Notes: a model not told the origin generated them from the sequence alone. Shown: positions 1 to 7,652, counted from the stretch's first letter. The stretch is DNA of 64,000 bases from Solimonas sp. (GCA_030149365.1 JASBRP010000030.1:124001-188000), one strand, 5' to 3'. Program-made: numbers and translations.

Positions 1-1
1 G

Positions 2-310
2 CTGGGCCTGGCCTCGATCAACACCATCATCTTCTGGCGCCGCGCGGTGCACGAGCAGAATCTCACCGAGTCGCTGAGCCTGTCGCGTGCGCCGGTGCGG
101 GATTTCGTGGTGGAGCACGGCGGCTGGTCACGCGAGTTGCCGATGCCGCTGGTGGAGCTGGCGATGCGCATCGAGCGCCAAGTCAGCGTGCTGACCTACA
201 ACGACGCGCTGATCCTGATCGCCTGGGTCAGCTGCCTGGCGGTGCCGATGCTGCTGTTCACGTCGCGGTATCGGCTGACGGAGAATCCGCAGACGGAAGC
301 GGCACACTAG
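2..310 (+). CDS. MFS drug-efflux transporter (DHA2/EmrB-like), C-terminal fragment
   Basis: Only the last ~102 codons are in the window; the reading frame is open from base 2. The fragment has a soluble stretch with a Glu/Leu-rich helix, then a segment reading like the last helix of 14-TM DHA2 transporters: 'LTYNDALILIAWVS' followed by 'PMLLF' and a short basic tail. EmrB-type pumps end this way (Y-x-D before the final hydrophobic span, then Pro). The family exports drugs by proton antiport at the inner membrane. Assignment rests on this tail only, so the substrate is unknown. It converges on mtgA. Confidence 0.6.
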   Translation: MGLASINTIIFWRRAVHEQNLTESLSLSRAPVRDFVVEHGGWSRELPMPLVELAMRIERQVSVLTYNDALILIAWVSCLAVPMLLFTSRYRLTENPQTEAAH

Positions 311-321
311 CCTGGCCCGCT

Positions 322-356
322 TGCCTCCTCTCGCCCGCTTGCGGGAGAGGGGGAGA
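322..356. repeat. Palindromic dispersed repeat (GC-rich family)
   Basis: The core 'ctcgcccgcttgcgggag' forms a short stem-loop and continues into an AGAGG run. The same core occurs at 55361-55385, and related CCCTCTCCC/GGGAGAGGG palindromes occur at about 2455-2605 and 39405-39432. It lies between the convergent ends of the MFS gene and mtgA, where it could also act as a transcription end. Confidence 0.6.
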
Positions 357-360
357 AGAT

Positions 361-1347
361 TTAAGGCGTCGCTGCCGGCTCTGCAGCAGGTGGCGGAGCC
401 TCAACCGGCGCTTCTTGCACCGGCGCACTCTCCACCGGTGCATCGAGCCCCGGCGGCGTCTCGCCTTCCACCGCAGGCTCCGCGGCCGGCGCCTCGCCAG
501 CCGGCACTGTCGCTTCAGGCGTCGGTGCATCGCCGCCGAAGAAGCCGCTCTCGTCCTCTGCCTCCGCCGGCTCGCCCGGCACCGGGGGCGGCGGCTCCGG
601 CTCCGCCACGCGGGCGCCGTAGCCCATCTGGCCCATGATCCAGCGCACGCGCTTCTGTACGTAGGGGCCGGGTGCCTTGGCACCCCAGCGACGCGGGCTG
701 GGCAGCACGGCTGCCAGGCGCGCCGCCTCGTTGGCGCTGAGCTTGGCGGCAGGCTTGTTGAAGTAAGCCTGCGAGGCCGCCTCCACGCCATAGATGCCGG
801 GGCCGAACTCGGCGATGTTCAGGTACACCTCGAGGATGCGCTGCTTGGGCCACAAGGCTTCCATCAGCACCGTGATGCCAGCCTCCACGCCCTTGCGGAA
901 GTAGCCGCCGCCCGACCACAGGAACAGGTTCTTGGCGGTCTGCTGGCTGATGGTGGACGCACCGCGGCGCTTCTTGGACTTCTTGTTGTGCTTGCGCGCC
1001 TTCTCGATCGCCTCCAGGTCGAAGCCGTTGTGGTCCCAGAACTTCTGGTCCTCGGAGGCCACCACCGCCTTGCGCGCCACCTCGGCGATCTGCGAAGCAG
1101 GCACCCACTCGTACTGCACCGGGTGCTTGGGGCTCTGCAGCATGAAGGCCGTGGTCGGCGGCGGCAGCCAGCGCAGCAGCAGCACCGACACCGGGATGAA
1201 CAGCACCGCGAACAGCAGCAGGCCCCAGAACCAGCGGCGCAGGCTGCCCTTGCGGCGACGCGGACGGGCCGCCACTACGGTTTCACCGCGCGCGGGGCGC
1301 AGCGGCGGGTTGGCGTCGGAATCAAGCGAGGGTTCCTTGCGGTCCAT
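361..1347 (-). CDS. mtgA: Monofunctional peptidoglycan glycosyltransferase
   Basis: Polymerises lipid II into glycan strands at the periplasmic face of the inner membrane. A basic N-terminus (about residues 28-38) precedes one transmembrane segment (about 38-60). The GT51 domain follows, with the catalytic-Glu motif 'VASEDQKFWDHNGFD', 'GASTISQQTAKNLFLW', and 'KQRILEVYLNIAEFG'. No transpeptidase domain follows. After the GT51 core, about 80 residues are rich in Pro, Ala and Glu, which is unusual for MtgA (normally about 230-240 residues). The start lies 2 bases past the stop of the upstream quinone oxidoreductase, so the two are probably cotranscribed. Confidence 0.93.
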   Translation of the reverse strand: MDRKEPSLDSDANPPLRPARGETVVAARPRRRKGSLRRWFWGLLLFAVLFIPVSVLLLRWLPPPTTAFMLQSPKHPVQYEWVPASQIAEVARKAVVASEDQKFWDHNGFDLEAIEKARKHNKKSKKRRGASTISQQTAKNLFLWSGGGYFRKGVEAGITVLMEALWPKQRILEVYLNIAEFGPGIYGVEAASQAYFNKPAAKLSANEAARLAAVLPSPRRWGAKAPGPYVQKRVRWIMGQMGYGARVAEPEPPPPVPGEPAEAEDESGFFGGDAPTPEATVPAGEAPAAEPAVEGETPPGLDAPVESAPVQEAPVEAPPPAAEPAATP

Positions 1348-1349
1348 GT

Positions 1350-2366
1350 TCAGGGGATGAGGATGATCTTGCCGATATTACCGCGCGACTCGATGTAGGA
1401 CTGCGCCTCGCCGGCCTGGGCCAGCGGCCAGGTCCGGTCCACGTGCGGCCGCACCCAACCCTCGGCGACGCCCGCCAGCAGTTGCTCCATCCAGCCGCGG
1501 ATCTTGGCGGTCTCGTGCCACATGTGGCCCATGTTCACGCCGAACACCCCGCGGTTGTCGTTCATCAGGCTCACCGGGTTGAACAGGGGCATGCCGCTGA
1601 CCGCCTTGAGCAGCTTCAGCGGCCCCATCAGGCCCGACTCGGTCACCACCGAGATACCGAACATGCCCAGGCGCCCGCTATGGCGGAGGGCCTTGTAGCT
1701 CTTCTTCCAGTGGCTGCCTCCGATAGGGTCGGTGATCAGCTCCACACCGCGGCCCTCGGTGAGCCGCTGCAGTTCCCTGGTCCAGTCCTGCGCCCGGTAA
1801 TCAATCGCCTGGTGCAGGCCGCGGCCCTTCAGGAACTCGTGCTTGCCGGCACTGGCCGTGCCGTAGATGGTGGCGCCCACATGCCGGGCGACGTCGATCG
1901 CCGCCAGGCCCACGCCGCCGCCGGCGTTGTGGATCAGCACGGTCTCGTCCGCCGACAGGGAGCCCGCCGCCACCAGCAGCTGCCAGGCCGTCAGGTAGTT
2001 CACCGGGATCGCTGCCGCCTGCTCGTGGCTCAGGCTCGCCGGCTTCTCGAACATCTGGCCCAGCGGCGCCACGACCGTATCCGAGTAGCCGCAGAATCGT
2101 GTCAGCCCGAACACCTCCTTGCCGACCCAGCTGCCATCCACGCCGACGCCCACGGCATCGACCGTGCCGGAGACCTCGTAGCCGACCACGCAGGGGGTCT
2201 TGGGCGCGTCCGGATAGAGGCCCTTGCGGGCAAGGATGTCGGCGAAGTTGATGCCGGTGGCACGCACCCGCACGCGCAGCTCGCCCGCCGCGGGGACCGG
2301 GTCCGGCGACTCGCGGAGCTGCAGCTTCTCCGGGCCGCCGTGCCCGGTGATGTAGACCTGTTTCAT
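1350..2366 (-). CDS. NADPH:quinone oxidoreductase-like MDR family protein
   Basis: Medium-chain dehydrogenase/reductase without the catalytic zinc ligands, of the quinone oxidoreductase type. Visible are the N-terminal GroES-like fold ('VRVRATGINFADILARKG'), the nucleotide-binding 'VLIHNAGGGVGLAAIDVAR' around residues 145-165, and the C-terminal 'GNIGKIILIP'. The ATG at 2366 ('MKQVYITG') is chosen over one 29 codons upstream because family alignments begin here and GGGG precedes it. About 338 residues, a normal length. Substrate unknown. It precedes mtgA with a 2-base gap. Confidence 0.85.
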   Translation of the reverse strand: MKQVYITGHGGPEKLQLRESPDPVPAAGELRVRVRATGINFADILARKGLYPDAPKTPCVVGYEVSGTVDAVGVGVDGSWVGKEVFGLTRFCGYSDTVVAPLGQMFEKPASLSHEQAAAIPVNYLTAWQLLVAAGSLSADETVLIHNAGGGVGLAAIDVARHVGATIYGTASAGKHEFLKGRGLHQAIDYRAQDWTRELQRLTEGRGVELITDPIGGSHWKKSYKALRHSGRLGMFGISVVTESGLMGPLKLLKAVSGMPLFNPVSLMNDNRGVFGVNMGHMWHETAKIRGWMEQLLAGVAEGWVRPHVDRTWPLAQAGEAQSYIESRGNIGKIILIP

Positions 2367-2450
2367 GCCCCTGGGCTCCCCGGCCGTAGTAGGCCCAAAC
2401 CCTACACGGATCGGGGGCGGGTTTCGATGGCTGAATGGCCGGAGCGTATT

Positions 2451-2605
2451 CAACCCTCACCCCTCGCGGGAGAGGGTGCGAGGGACGAGGGCATGGATGC
2501 CCGAGGTAGGGCAACGCAGGAGCAGTTGCCGAGAGGGGGCTGCCGCGAGTGTCTCTGCTGCCGGACAGCTCACCCCCTCTCCCCGTAAACGGGGAGAGGG
2601 GGTGA
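2451..2605. repeat. Compound intergenic repeat with a long perfect palindrome
   Basis: The left part (2451-2540) has CCCTC/GAGGG motifs and the 22-base block 2516-2537, which recurs exactly, inverted, at 55451-55472. The right part (2570-2605) is a near-perfect hairpin: CACCCCCTCTCCCCGT, loop AAAC, and its complement. It lies between the 5' end of the quinone oxidoreductase gene and the 3' end of yaiI. It is a dispersed noncoding repeat; the palindrome could also shape RNA ends. Confidence 0.7.
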
Positions 2606-2633
2606 GAACAGTCTCTACATCAAGCTATCGCCT

Positions 2634-3098
2634 TCATGCGCCAAGCTTGCGCGCTGGCACCTTCGCCAGCAGCTTGTCCAACTGCGCCGCGAATACCTGG
2701 CGATCGCGCTGGTCCATCGCCGCAGGTCCGCCGGTCTGCACGCCAGCCCCACGCAACTCGTCCAGGAAATTGCGCAGCCCCAGCGCCTGGCGCACGTTGT
2801 CGCGCGTCCACAACTGCCCGCGCGGGCTGATCGCCACCGCGCCCTTGTCCACGGCGCCCGCCGCCAGCGGCACATCGTTGGTGATAACGATGTCGCCGGC
2901 CTGCGCCCACTCCACGATCGCCTTGTCGGCCACGTCGAAGCCCTGCGGCACCGTCACTGCCCGCACGCCCGGCTGGCGTGGCACGGCCAGGGGCTGGTTG
3001 GCCACCAGCACCAGTTCGAGCTGCTTGCGCAGGGCGGCACGGAAGAGGATCTCCTTGATCACCTTGGGACAGGCGTCAGCGTCGACGTAGATGTTCAT
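2634..3098 (-). CDS. yaiI: YaiI/YqxD family protein (DUF188, UPF0178)
   Basis: A 154-residue cytoplasmic protein of the DUF188 family, with the diagnostic start 'MNIYVDADACPKVIKEIL', a central 'DIVITNDVPLAAGAVDKGA' resembling the acidic active site of PIN-like nucleases, and 'RGQLWTRDNV' further on. The family is widely conserved with no firmly established function; a nuclease-like fold has been suggested. The ATG at 3098 is chosen because family members begin at MxIYVDADACP. It lies downstream of cspA but is separated from it by a strong terminator. Confidence 0.9.
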   Translation of the reverse strand: MNIYVDADACPKVIKEILFRAALRKQLELVLVANQPLAVPRQPGVRAVTVPQGFDVADKAIVEWAQAGDIVITNDVPLAAGAVDKGAVAISPRGQLWTRDNVRQALGLRNFLDELRGAGVQTGGPAAMDQRDRQVFAAQLDKLLAKVPARKLGA

Positions 3099-3142
3099 GC
3101 CGGCAAGAGTAGCGACTGGATATGCAAAAAGTGTTCGGGCAT

Positions 3143-3175
3143 AAAAAAACCGCGGCACGAGGCCGCGGTTTTTAG
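3143..3175 (-). terminator. Rho-independent terminator of cspA
   Basis: Stem CCGCGGC/GCCGCGG with loop ACGAG, flanked by A and T runs, so it could work in both directions. It lies just after the cspA stop. The same stem-loop occurs at 25675-25709. Confidence 0.9.
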
Positions 3176-3189
3176 CTAAGCGATGAGGC

Positions 3190-3402
3190 TTAGAGCGGGC
3201 GAATCTGCGTCGCCTGCATGCCCTTCGGGCCGCGCTGAGCCTTGAACTCGACGCGCTGGCCTTCGGTCAGGGTCTTGAAGCCCGTGCCCTGGATTTCCTT
3301 GAAGTGGGCGAAGAGGTCTTCGCCGCCGCCTTCCGGGGTGATGAAGCCGAAGCCCTTGGCTTCATTGAACCACTTGACGGTGCCGGTGGAAGCGTTGCTC
3401 AT
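3190..3402 (-). CDS. cspA: Cold-shock domain protein
   Basis: A 70-residue single cold-shock domain that binds single-stranded nucleic acid. RNP1 is 'KGFGFI' and RNP2 is 'DLFAHF'; the start '[15 protein letters not shown]' and the end '[13 protein letters not shown]' are standard. The ATG at 3402 gives the normal CspA length. The ~270 bases upstream hold no gene and are rich in A/T, consistent with the long regulated 5' leader typical of this family, although I cannot fix a cold box. Which paralogue this is (CspA, D or E) cannot be told. Confidence 0.95.
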   Translation of the reverse strand: MSNASTGTVKWFNEAKGFGFITPEGGGEDLFAHFKEIQGTGFKTLTEGQRVEFKAQRGPKGMQATQIRPL

Positions 3403-3674
3403 GGATACATTCCTTAAAACGTTGAAAGAGAAATCGGGACATCCCGCCCGCAGGGTGCAAACGATCAAGGAACGTAGCCGGGTGTTTCGAGCCGTTGTGA
3501 GGACGGATACCACCATGTTGCTTACATGCTTGAAGCGACTGCCAGCCCGACATTACCCGTCCAGAATCGGTTTGTCGATAGCAAAAAAGGAAAAAACCGC
3601 CATAAAAGCAACGGCTCATGGGAATCCGTTAACACTTTTGCTGTCCTAGAGCCAGGTTTGCACGGAAAGCAGGC

Positions 3675-3977
3675 ATGGCATTGGCGGCGTTGCGGCAGCA
3701 CTGGCAGGAGTTTCGCCAGGGTGAGCCGGGAAAGCGGTTCCAGGACTATTACGAGCGCCGCCATGGCGAGGGCAATGCCTTCCTGTGCGGCTGCCGCCTG
3801 GTACTGGGGCTGGTCCTGCTGCTGGTCGGCCTGGTCATGATGCCCGCGCCGGGTCCCGGCATGATCGTGGTGGCCCTGGCGGCGGTGATGGTGGCGCGTG
3901 AATCGCGCCTGGCGGCCCGGCTGTTCGACACCATCGAGTTGCGCCTGCGCGATTTGCTGCGCAGGATTCGCGGATGA
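3675..3977 (+). CDS. PGPGW-type small membrane protein
   Basis: A 100-residue protein with two close hydrophobic segments (about 38-56 and 61-76) separated by 'MPAPGPGMI'. This matches the PGPGW family of putative two-helix membrane proteins, with Met in place of Trp. The N-terminus is charged (R/E/Q-rich) and the C-terminal helix is Arg-rich. No function is established. The stop overlaps the start of arfB by 4 bases, so the pair is probably translationally coupled. Confidence 0.75.
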   Translation: MALAALRQHWQEFRQGEPGKRFQDYYERRHGEGNAFLCGCRLVLGLVLLLVGLVMMPAPGPGMIVVALAAVMVARESRLAARLFDTIELRLRDLLRRIRG

Positions 3978-4393
3978 CGCAACTCCGCATCCACGCCTCC
4001 CTGTTCTTGCCGCTCGACGAAATGCGCATCAGCGCGATCCGCGCACAGGGTGCCGGCGGGCAGAACATCAACAAGACCGCCAACGCCGCCCAGCTGCGCT
4101 TCGACATCTCTGCATCCTCGCTGCCGGAGGACTGCAAGCAGCGCCTGCTGCAGGCCGGCGGCCAGCAGCTCACGCGCGACGGCGTCATCGTGATCAAAGC
4201 GCAGGAACATCGCAGCCTGGAGATGAACCGCGACGCCGCGCTGCAACGGCTGGCCGCCATGATCCGCAGCGCCGCCGTCATCCCCAAGGCCCGCAAGGCC
4301 ACCAAGCCCAGCCGCGCGCAACGCCAGCAGCGGCTGGAGGGAAAGACGCGCCGCGGCCAGGTGAAGAGCCTGCGCCGGGCGCCGGCGGAATAG
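3974..4393 (+). CDS. arfB: Peptidyl-tRNA hydrolase / ribosome rescue factor ArfB (YaeJ)
   Basis: Releases peptides from ribosomes stalled on truncated mRNA. 'AQGAGGQNINKTANAAQLRFD' (about residues 23-43) contains the catalytic GGQ of class I release factors, and the protein lacks the codon-recognition domain. The basic C-terminal tail (about 100-139, Lys/Arg-rich, 'RAQRQQRLEGKTRRG') is the part that enters the empty mRNA channel in ArfB. 139 residues, as expected. The start overlaps the previous gene by 4 bases. Confidence 0.92.
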   Translation: MTQLRIHASLFLPLDEMRISAIRAQGAGGQNINKTANAAQLRFDISASSLPEDCKQRLLQAGGQQLTRDGVIVIKAQEHRSLEMNRDAALQRLAAMIRSAAVIPKARKATKPSRAQRQQRLEGKTRRGQVKSLRRAPAE

Positions 4394-4463
4394 TTCGCTA
4401 CGGGCGTAACCCCGAAACACGCGCATCGCCGTTTACATGTTCAGGTCCCCAACGAGCCCGAAC

Positions 4464-5240
4464 ATGATCCGCCCCGCCCTGCTCCTGCTTGCCGCCCTGC
4501 TGCCACTGGCAGCGCCCGCCCACGAGTCCGCCACGGGCCGCCGTGTCGAGGTGCAGGTCTATGACCGCACGGACGGACGCTACCTCCCGCTGTACCGCCA
4601 CCGCGGACGCAGCTACGTGGCCGGCGAGCCGGGGCATGACTACGAAATCCACCTGCAGAATCGCCGTGGTGAACGCCTGCTGGCCGTAACTAGTGTCGAC
4701 GGCGTCAACGTCATCAGCGGCCAGACCGCTTCCACCGCGCAGAGCGGCTATATCCTGCCGGCCTGGGATCGCCTGCAGGTGGAGGGATGGCGCAAGAGCA
4801 TGGACGAGGTCGCCCGCTTCAACTTCACCACGCTGTCGGACTCCTACGCCGCCCGCACCGGCCGGCCGCGCGACGTCGGCGTAATCGGCGTGGCGCTGTT
4901 CGAGGAACGCCCCGCGCCACGTCCCTGGTACGGCTGGAGCGGCAACGAGCCCCTGCGTGAAGAGAGCGCCAGCGCCGACCGCGCAGCCGCCCCCGAAGCA
5001 CAGTCGAAATCGCGGGCATCGCAGGCACCCAGCCTGGGCACCGGCCATGGCACGCGTGAATGGTCGGGCGCGGAGCACAGCACGTTCGAGCGCGCCTCTG
5101 ACAAGCCGGTGGAGGTGATCACCATCTGGTACAACTCCTCACGCAAGCTCGCATCGCAGGGGGTGATTCCCCAGCCCCGGCATGAGTTGGCACCGCATCG
5201 GCCCCAGCCCTTTCCAGCCGGCTTCGTGCCCGATCCCTGA
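4464..5240 (+). CDS. Exported protein of unknown function
   Basis: About 258 residues. The ATG at 4464 gives a clean signal peptide ('MIRPALLLLAALLPLAAPA' then His-Glu); an ATG 27 bases upstream is less likely. Residues ~30-140 form a compact beta-rich region starting 'RRVEVQVYDRTDGRYLPLY', with a conserved-looking 'WDRLQVEGWRKSMDEVARF' and 'GRPRDVGVIGVALFEE'. The remainder is Ser/Ala/Pro/Glu-rich linker followed by 'VEVITIWYNSSRKLASQG'. I do not recognise a characterised family. It converges on an EF-hand gene across a terminator. Confidence 0.7.
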   Translation: MIRPALLLLAALLPLAAPAHESATGRRVEVQVYDRTDGRYLPLYRHRGRSYVAGEPGHDYEIHLQNRRGERLLAVTSVDGVNVISGQTASTAQSGYILPAWDRLQVEGWRKSMDEVARFNFTTLSDSYAARTGRPRDVGVIGVALFEERPAPRPWYGWSGNEPLREESASADRAAAPEAQSKSRASQAPSLGTGHGTREWSGAEHSTFERASDKPVEVITIWYNSSRKLASQGVIPQPRHELAPHRPQPFPAGFVPDP

Positions 5241-5255
5241 GTTTCGCCAGGCAAC

Positions 5256-5288
5256 AAAAAAGGGCCGCATGAGGCGGCCCTTTTTTTG
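5256..5288. terminator. Bidirectional rho-independent terminator
   Basis: GGGCCGC/GCGGCCC stem flanked by an A run and a T run, exactly between two convergent genes. Confidence 0.92.
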
Positions 5289-5298
5289 CAGCGCGATC

Positions 5299-5640
5299 TT
5301 AGTTGATCGGCTTGTCCAGACCCGAGCCGCCGGCGGCGTCGGCATTGCGAGCCGCGTACTCGTCGGACGACAGCTTGCCGTCCTTGTTCTTGTCCAGCGC
5401 CTTGAAGCGCGCCGTCAGTTCGGTGTTGGTCTTGACCTCGGCGCGGGTCAACTTGCCGTCGGCGTTGGTGTCCAGGCTGCCGAAGTCGGCGCCCAGCGAA
5501 GCGCCCGCGCTGACGGCGGCGCCCGGAACGGACGACGGCGCAGAGCCCGGGCTGGCGGAGGGCTGCACACCGCTATCGGCGGCGAAAGCCGTGCTGGCGG
5601 CAAGGGTCAGGCCGAGGCCGATGAGGAAGTTCCTTTTCAT
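5299..5640 (-). CDS. Exported EF-hand protein
   Basis: 113 residues. Signal peptide about 1-20 ('MKRNFLIGLGLTLAASTAFA'), then a Ser/Pro/Ala/Gly linker and two EF-hand loops, 'DTNADGKLTRAE' and 'DKNKDGKLSSDE', with Asp, Asn/Lys and Glu at the expected calcium-ligand positions. Probably a small periplasmic calcium-binding protein. The next gene upstream on the same strand encodes a similar signal peptide-linker-EF-hand pair, suggesting a tandem duplication. Partner unknown. Confidence 0.85.
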   Translation of the reverse strand: MKRNFLIGLGLTLAASTAFAADSGVQPSASPGSAPSSVPGAAVSAGASLGADFGSLDTNADGKLTRAEVKTNTELTARFKALDKNKDGKLSSDEYAARNADAAGGSGLDKPIN

Positions 5641-5728
5641 GTATAGCTCCTGTGTTCGGGATTGATGCCCGGCGCATGGATACGATCAGGCACCCCCTCA
5701 GCCTATCGCAGCAGCGCTGAGCGCAGCC

Positions 5729-6217
5729 TTAACGTTGCACCGACGGATCGGTGCCGAAGCGCCGATACTCCTGCTCCGACAGCACGCCATCGTTGTTCAT
5801 GTCCAGCGTGCGGAAGTTGGAGATCAGTGCGGGATCACGCAGTTCACTTCTCAACAGGCGGCCATCGCCATTGCCGTCCAGGTTGCGAAAAGCCACGCCA
5901 TTGGCCCCGGCCGCACCACCGACGCCACCCGCGGCATCCGCTGGCGCATTGGACGACGACATTCCTGGAGCCGTGGGCACGAGACCACTGGCACCTGTCG
6001 GCTGGGGCTGGCTGACCTGCGCTCCGCTGATCGAAGGCTGCTGTACGGCAGGCGCGGCGGGCGGGGCCGTTGTCCCGGCGTTGACGCCGCTGGGCGAAGG
6101 GGGTGCCGTGGCCGTGCCGACGTTGCCGATGCGTCCCGGCGCACCCGCCTGCTGTTGCGAAACGGCGGCTGTACTGGCGAAAGTCAGCACGAGGGCGAGT
6201 ACATGGATGGTCTTCAT
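5729..6217 (-). CDS. Exported EF-hand protein with long Pro/Ala/Gly linker
   Basis: 162 residues. Signal peptide about 1-20, a low-complexity region rich in Pro, Ala, Gly, Ser and Thr (about 22-105), then two EF-hand loops, 'DGNGDGRLLRSE' and 'DMNNDGVLSEQE'. It is likely a periplasmic calcium-binding protein, with the linker spacing the calcium domain from the membrane or a partner. It has the same architecture as its downstream neighbour but a much longer linker. Confidence 0.83.
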   Translation of the reverse strand: MKTIHVLALVLTFASTAAVSQQQAGAPGRIGNVGTATAPPSPSGVNAGTTAPPAAPAVQQPSISGAQVSQPQPTGASGLVPTAPGMSSSNAPADAAGGVGGAAGANGVAFRNLDGNGDGRLLRSELRDPALISNFRTLDMNNDGVLSEQEYRRFGTDPSVQR

Positions 6218-6318
6218 GAATTCCTCCGGACATTCCTTGTCCCATCCTTCAGACCCCGCGAGGCCAGCCCAAAGTTCCGCGGGAGTATCACCCCGTTCTT
6301 CCCCCTGAAGGAGCCATC

Positions 6319-6897
6319 ATGTCCACCGTGAACATCCTGGGTTTCGCCGGCAGCCTGCGCGAGAAATCCTACAACCGCGCCGCGCTACGCGCCGCCCAGC
6401 AATTGCTGCCCGAGGATGCCCGCCTGGAAATCGTCGACCTGTCGCCGATTCCGCCTTTCAATGAGGAACAGGAGAAGACTCCGCCTGCAGCGGTCTCCGA
6501 CTTCAAGCGCCGCATCCGCGCGGCCGACGCCATCCTGATCGCCACTCCGGAATACAACTATTCGATCCCGGGCGTGCTGAAGAACGCCATCGACTGGGCC
6601 TCTCGCCCTTACGGTGACAGCGCCTGGAGCGGCAAGCCGGTGGCAATCCTGGGCGCCTCGGTCGGCAAGCTGGGCACGGCGCGGGCGCAGTACCACCTGC
6701 GACAGATCTTCGTCTTCCTGGACATGCACCCCCTCAACCAGCCGGAAGTGATGATCGGTCCGGCGGGTGACGCCTTCGACGCTGCCGGCGAACTGAAGGA
6801 TGAGAAGACCCGCGAGCTGATGCGCAAGCAACTGAAGGCGCTGGTGGCTTGGACCCAAGCTCTGACCCAGGGACGCGCGCTGGGCCTGGTGCCTTGA
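6319..6897 (+). CDS. NAD(P)H-dependent FMN reductase (ChrR/azoreductase-like)
   Basis: 192 residues with the flavodoxin-like fold of the NADPH-dependent FMN reductase family. The phosphate-binding 'GFAGSLREKSYNRAALRAA' is at the N-terminus and 'ATPEYNYSIPGVLKNAIDW' is near residue 78; both are family hallmarks. 'GKPVAILGAS' follows. Relatives reduce quinones, chromate or azo dyes with soluble flavin. The natural substrate is not visible. Preceded by 'GAAGGAGCCATC', a clear ribosome-binding site. Confidence 0.88.
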   Translation: MSTVNILGFAGSLREKSYNRAALRAAQQLLPEDARLEIVDLSPIPPFNEEQEKTPPAAVSDFKRRIRAADAILIATPEYNYSIPGVLKNAIDWASRPYGDSAWSGKPVAILGASVGKLGTARAQYHLRQIFVFLDMHPLNQPEVMIGPAGDAFDAAGELKDEKTRELMRKQLKALVAWTQALTQGRALGLVP

Positions 6898-6901
6898 GGG
6901 C

Positions 6902-7162
6902 TCAGCCCATCAGGAAGAAGGCCAGCAGCAAAGCCGCCATGATCGCCGCTGTCGACCACAGATAGCGGCGGATCATGGCGGCTGCGTCCCTCTGCGACAG
7001 CGGCCGGGCTGGCACCGCGTCACCCACGCCAGGCCTGCGCCCGGCGGTGGCGGCACGCGTGGCCTCGCGACGGCGCGCGATCTTGATGAAGAGCAGGGCT
7101 CCTACTGCCACCAGGCCCATCAGCAGCGGCCCGAGGATGGCCGTGAGGGCAGAAGCTTCCAT
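6902..7162 (-). CDS. Small two-helix membrane protein, unknown
   Basis: 86 residues with hydrophobic segments at both ends (about 5-26 and 68-85) and an Arg/Ala-rich loop between, so probably a hairpin in the inner membrane. No family recognised. Its ATG overlaps the stop of the 42-residue membrane protein gene upstream by 4 bases, suggesting coupled expression. Confidence 0.6.
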   Translation of the reverse strand: MEASALTAILGPLLMGLVAVGALLFIKIARRREATRAATAGRRPGVGDAVPARPLSQRDAAAMIRRYLWSTAAIMAALLLAFFLMG

Positions 7163-7290
7163 CAGTCGCAGCCGCGCAACAGGAAGACCAGGAACAGCAG
7201 CGGGATGGGCACACCCAGTGCCCAGAGGATGATGTAGCCGACCTTGCCCTGCTGCAGCTGCGCCGAGACGCGTTCACGCATGCGATTCAT
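7162..7290 (-). CDS. 42-residue conserved-type small membrane protein
   Basis: Reads MNRMRERVSAQLQQGKVGYI and continues with one hydrophobic helix containing 'LWALGVPIPLLFLVFLLRGC', then Asp and stop. Support: a ribosome-binding site (AAGGAGA, 6 bases before ATG), a 4-base overlap with the next gene, and a basic N-terminus before one transmembrane helix, a pattern I associate with short membrane proteins of Pseudomonas-like genomes. Too short for usual ORF cutoffs. Function unknown; a helper for a membrane complex is possible. Confidence 0.65.
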   Translation of the reverse strand: MNRMRERVSAQLQQGKVGYIILWALGVPIPLLFLVFLLRGCD

Positions 7291-7320
7291 GACGTTCTCC
7301 TTCCTTGGATCATCGTCATG

Positions 7321-7363
7321 CGGTGTCCTGCACGAGTCGTGTCCGACTCCATGCAGGACACCG
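7321..7363 (-). terminator. Long intergenic stem-loop, terminator-like
   Basis: Perfect 12-base arms (CGGTGTCCTGCA and its complement) enclose a second 5-base stem (GAGTC/GACTC), giving a nested hairpin of about 17 pairs. It lies 8 bases after the stop of the 93-residue gene. There is no T run, so a transcript-stabilising or processing structure is as likely as a true terminator. Confidence 0.5.
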
Positions 7364-7370
7364 CACCGGT

Positions 7371-7652
7371 TCAGTGCAGGCGGCGACGGCGCGGCGACTC
7401 CATCTCCCAGGCCTCGCTCAGCGCGAAGGCATCGGGATCTTCGAGGCCCATGTCGCCTTCATCGGCACGAGTGGCCCAGAGGCTGCCGTGTTCGCGCAGC
7501 AGCGAGGCCGGCGTGAGATCGTCACCCGAGGGGCCGGCCTGGCTCAGGCCCGGCAGCAGATCGTCGCCAAAATCGAACGCGGCATCCATGTCCGGCAACT
7601 CGGCCGTGAACAGTTCATCGATACGGTTCAGGATTTCTTCCTTGCGTTGCAT
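7371..7652 (-). CDS. Acidic hypothetical protein
   Basis: 93 residues, cytoplasmic, strongly acidic, with no signal peptide or membrane span. The ATG at 7652 is chosen because GGAGAAAAG precedes it; an upstream in-frame ATG gives a 20-residue extension without a good ribosome-binding site. The sequence starts with a charged helix ('MQRKEEILNRIDELFTAELP'), followed by Asp/Gly-rich stretches and ending in 'RRRRLH'. I do not recognise a family. Confidence 0.55.
   Translation of the reverse strand: MQRKEEILNRIDELFTAELPDMDAAFDFGDDLLPGLSQAGPSGDDLTPASLLREHGSLWATRADEGDMGLEDPDAFALSEAWEMESPRRRRLH

Noticed and set aside
2365-3090. 241-residue plus-strand open frame across the repeat region
   Set aside because: It runs through the noncoding palindromes and antisense to yaiI; no family resemblance.
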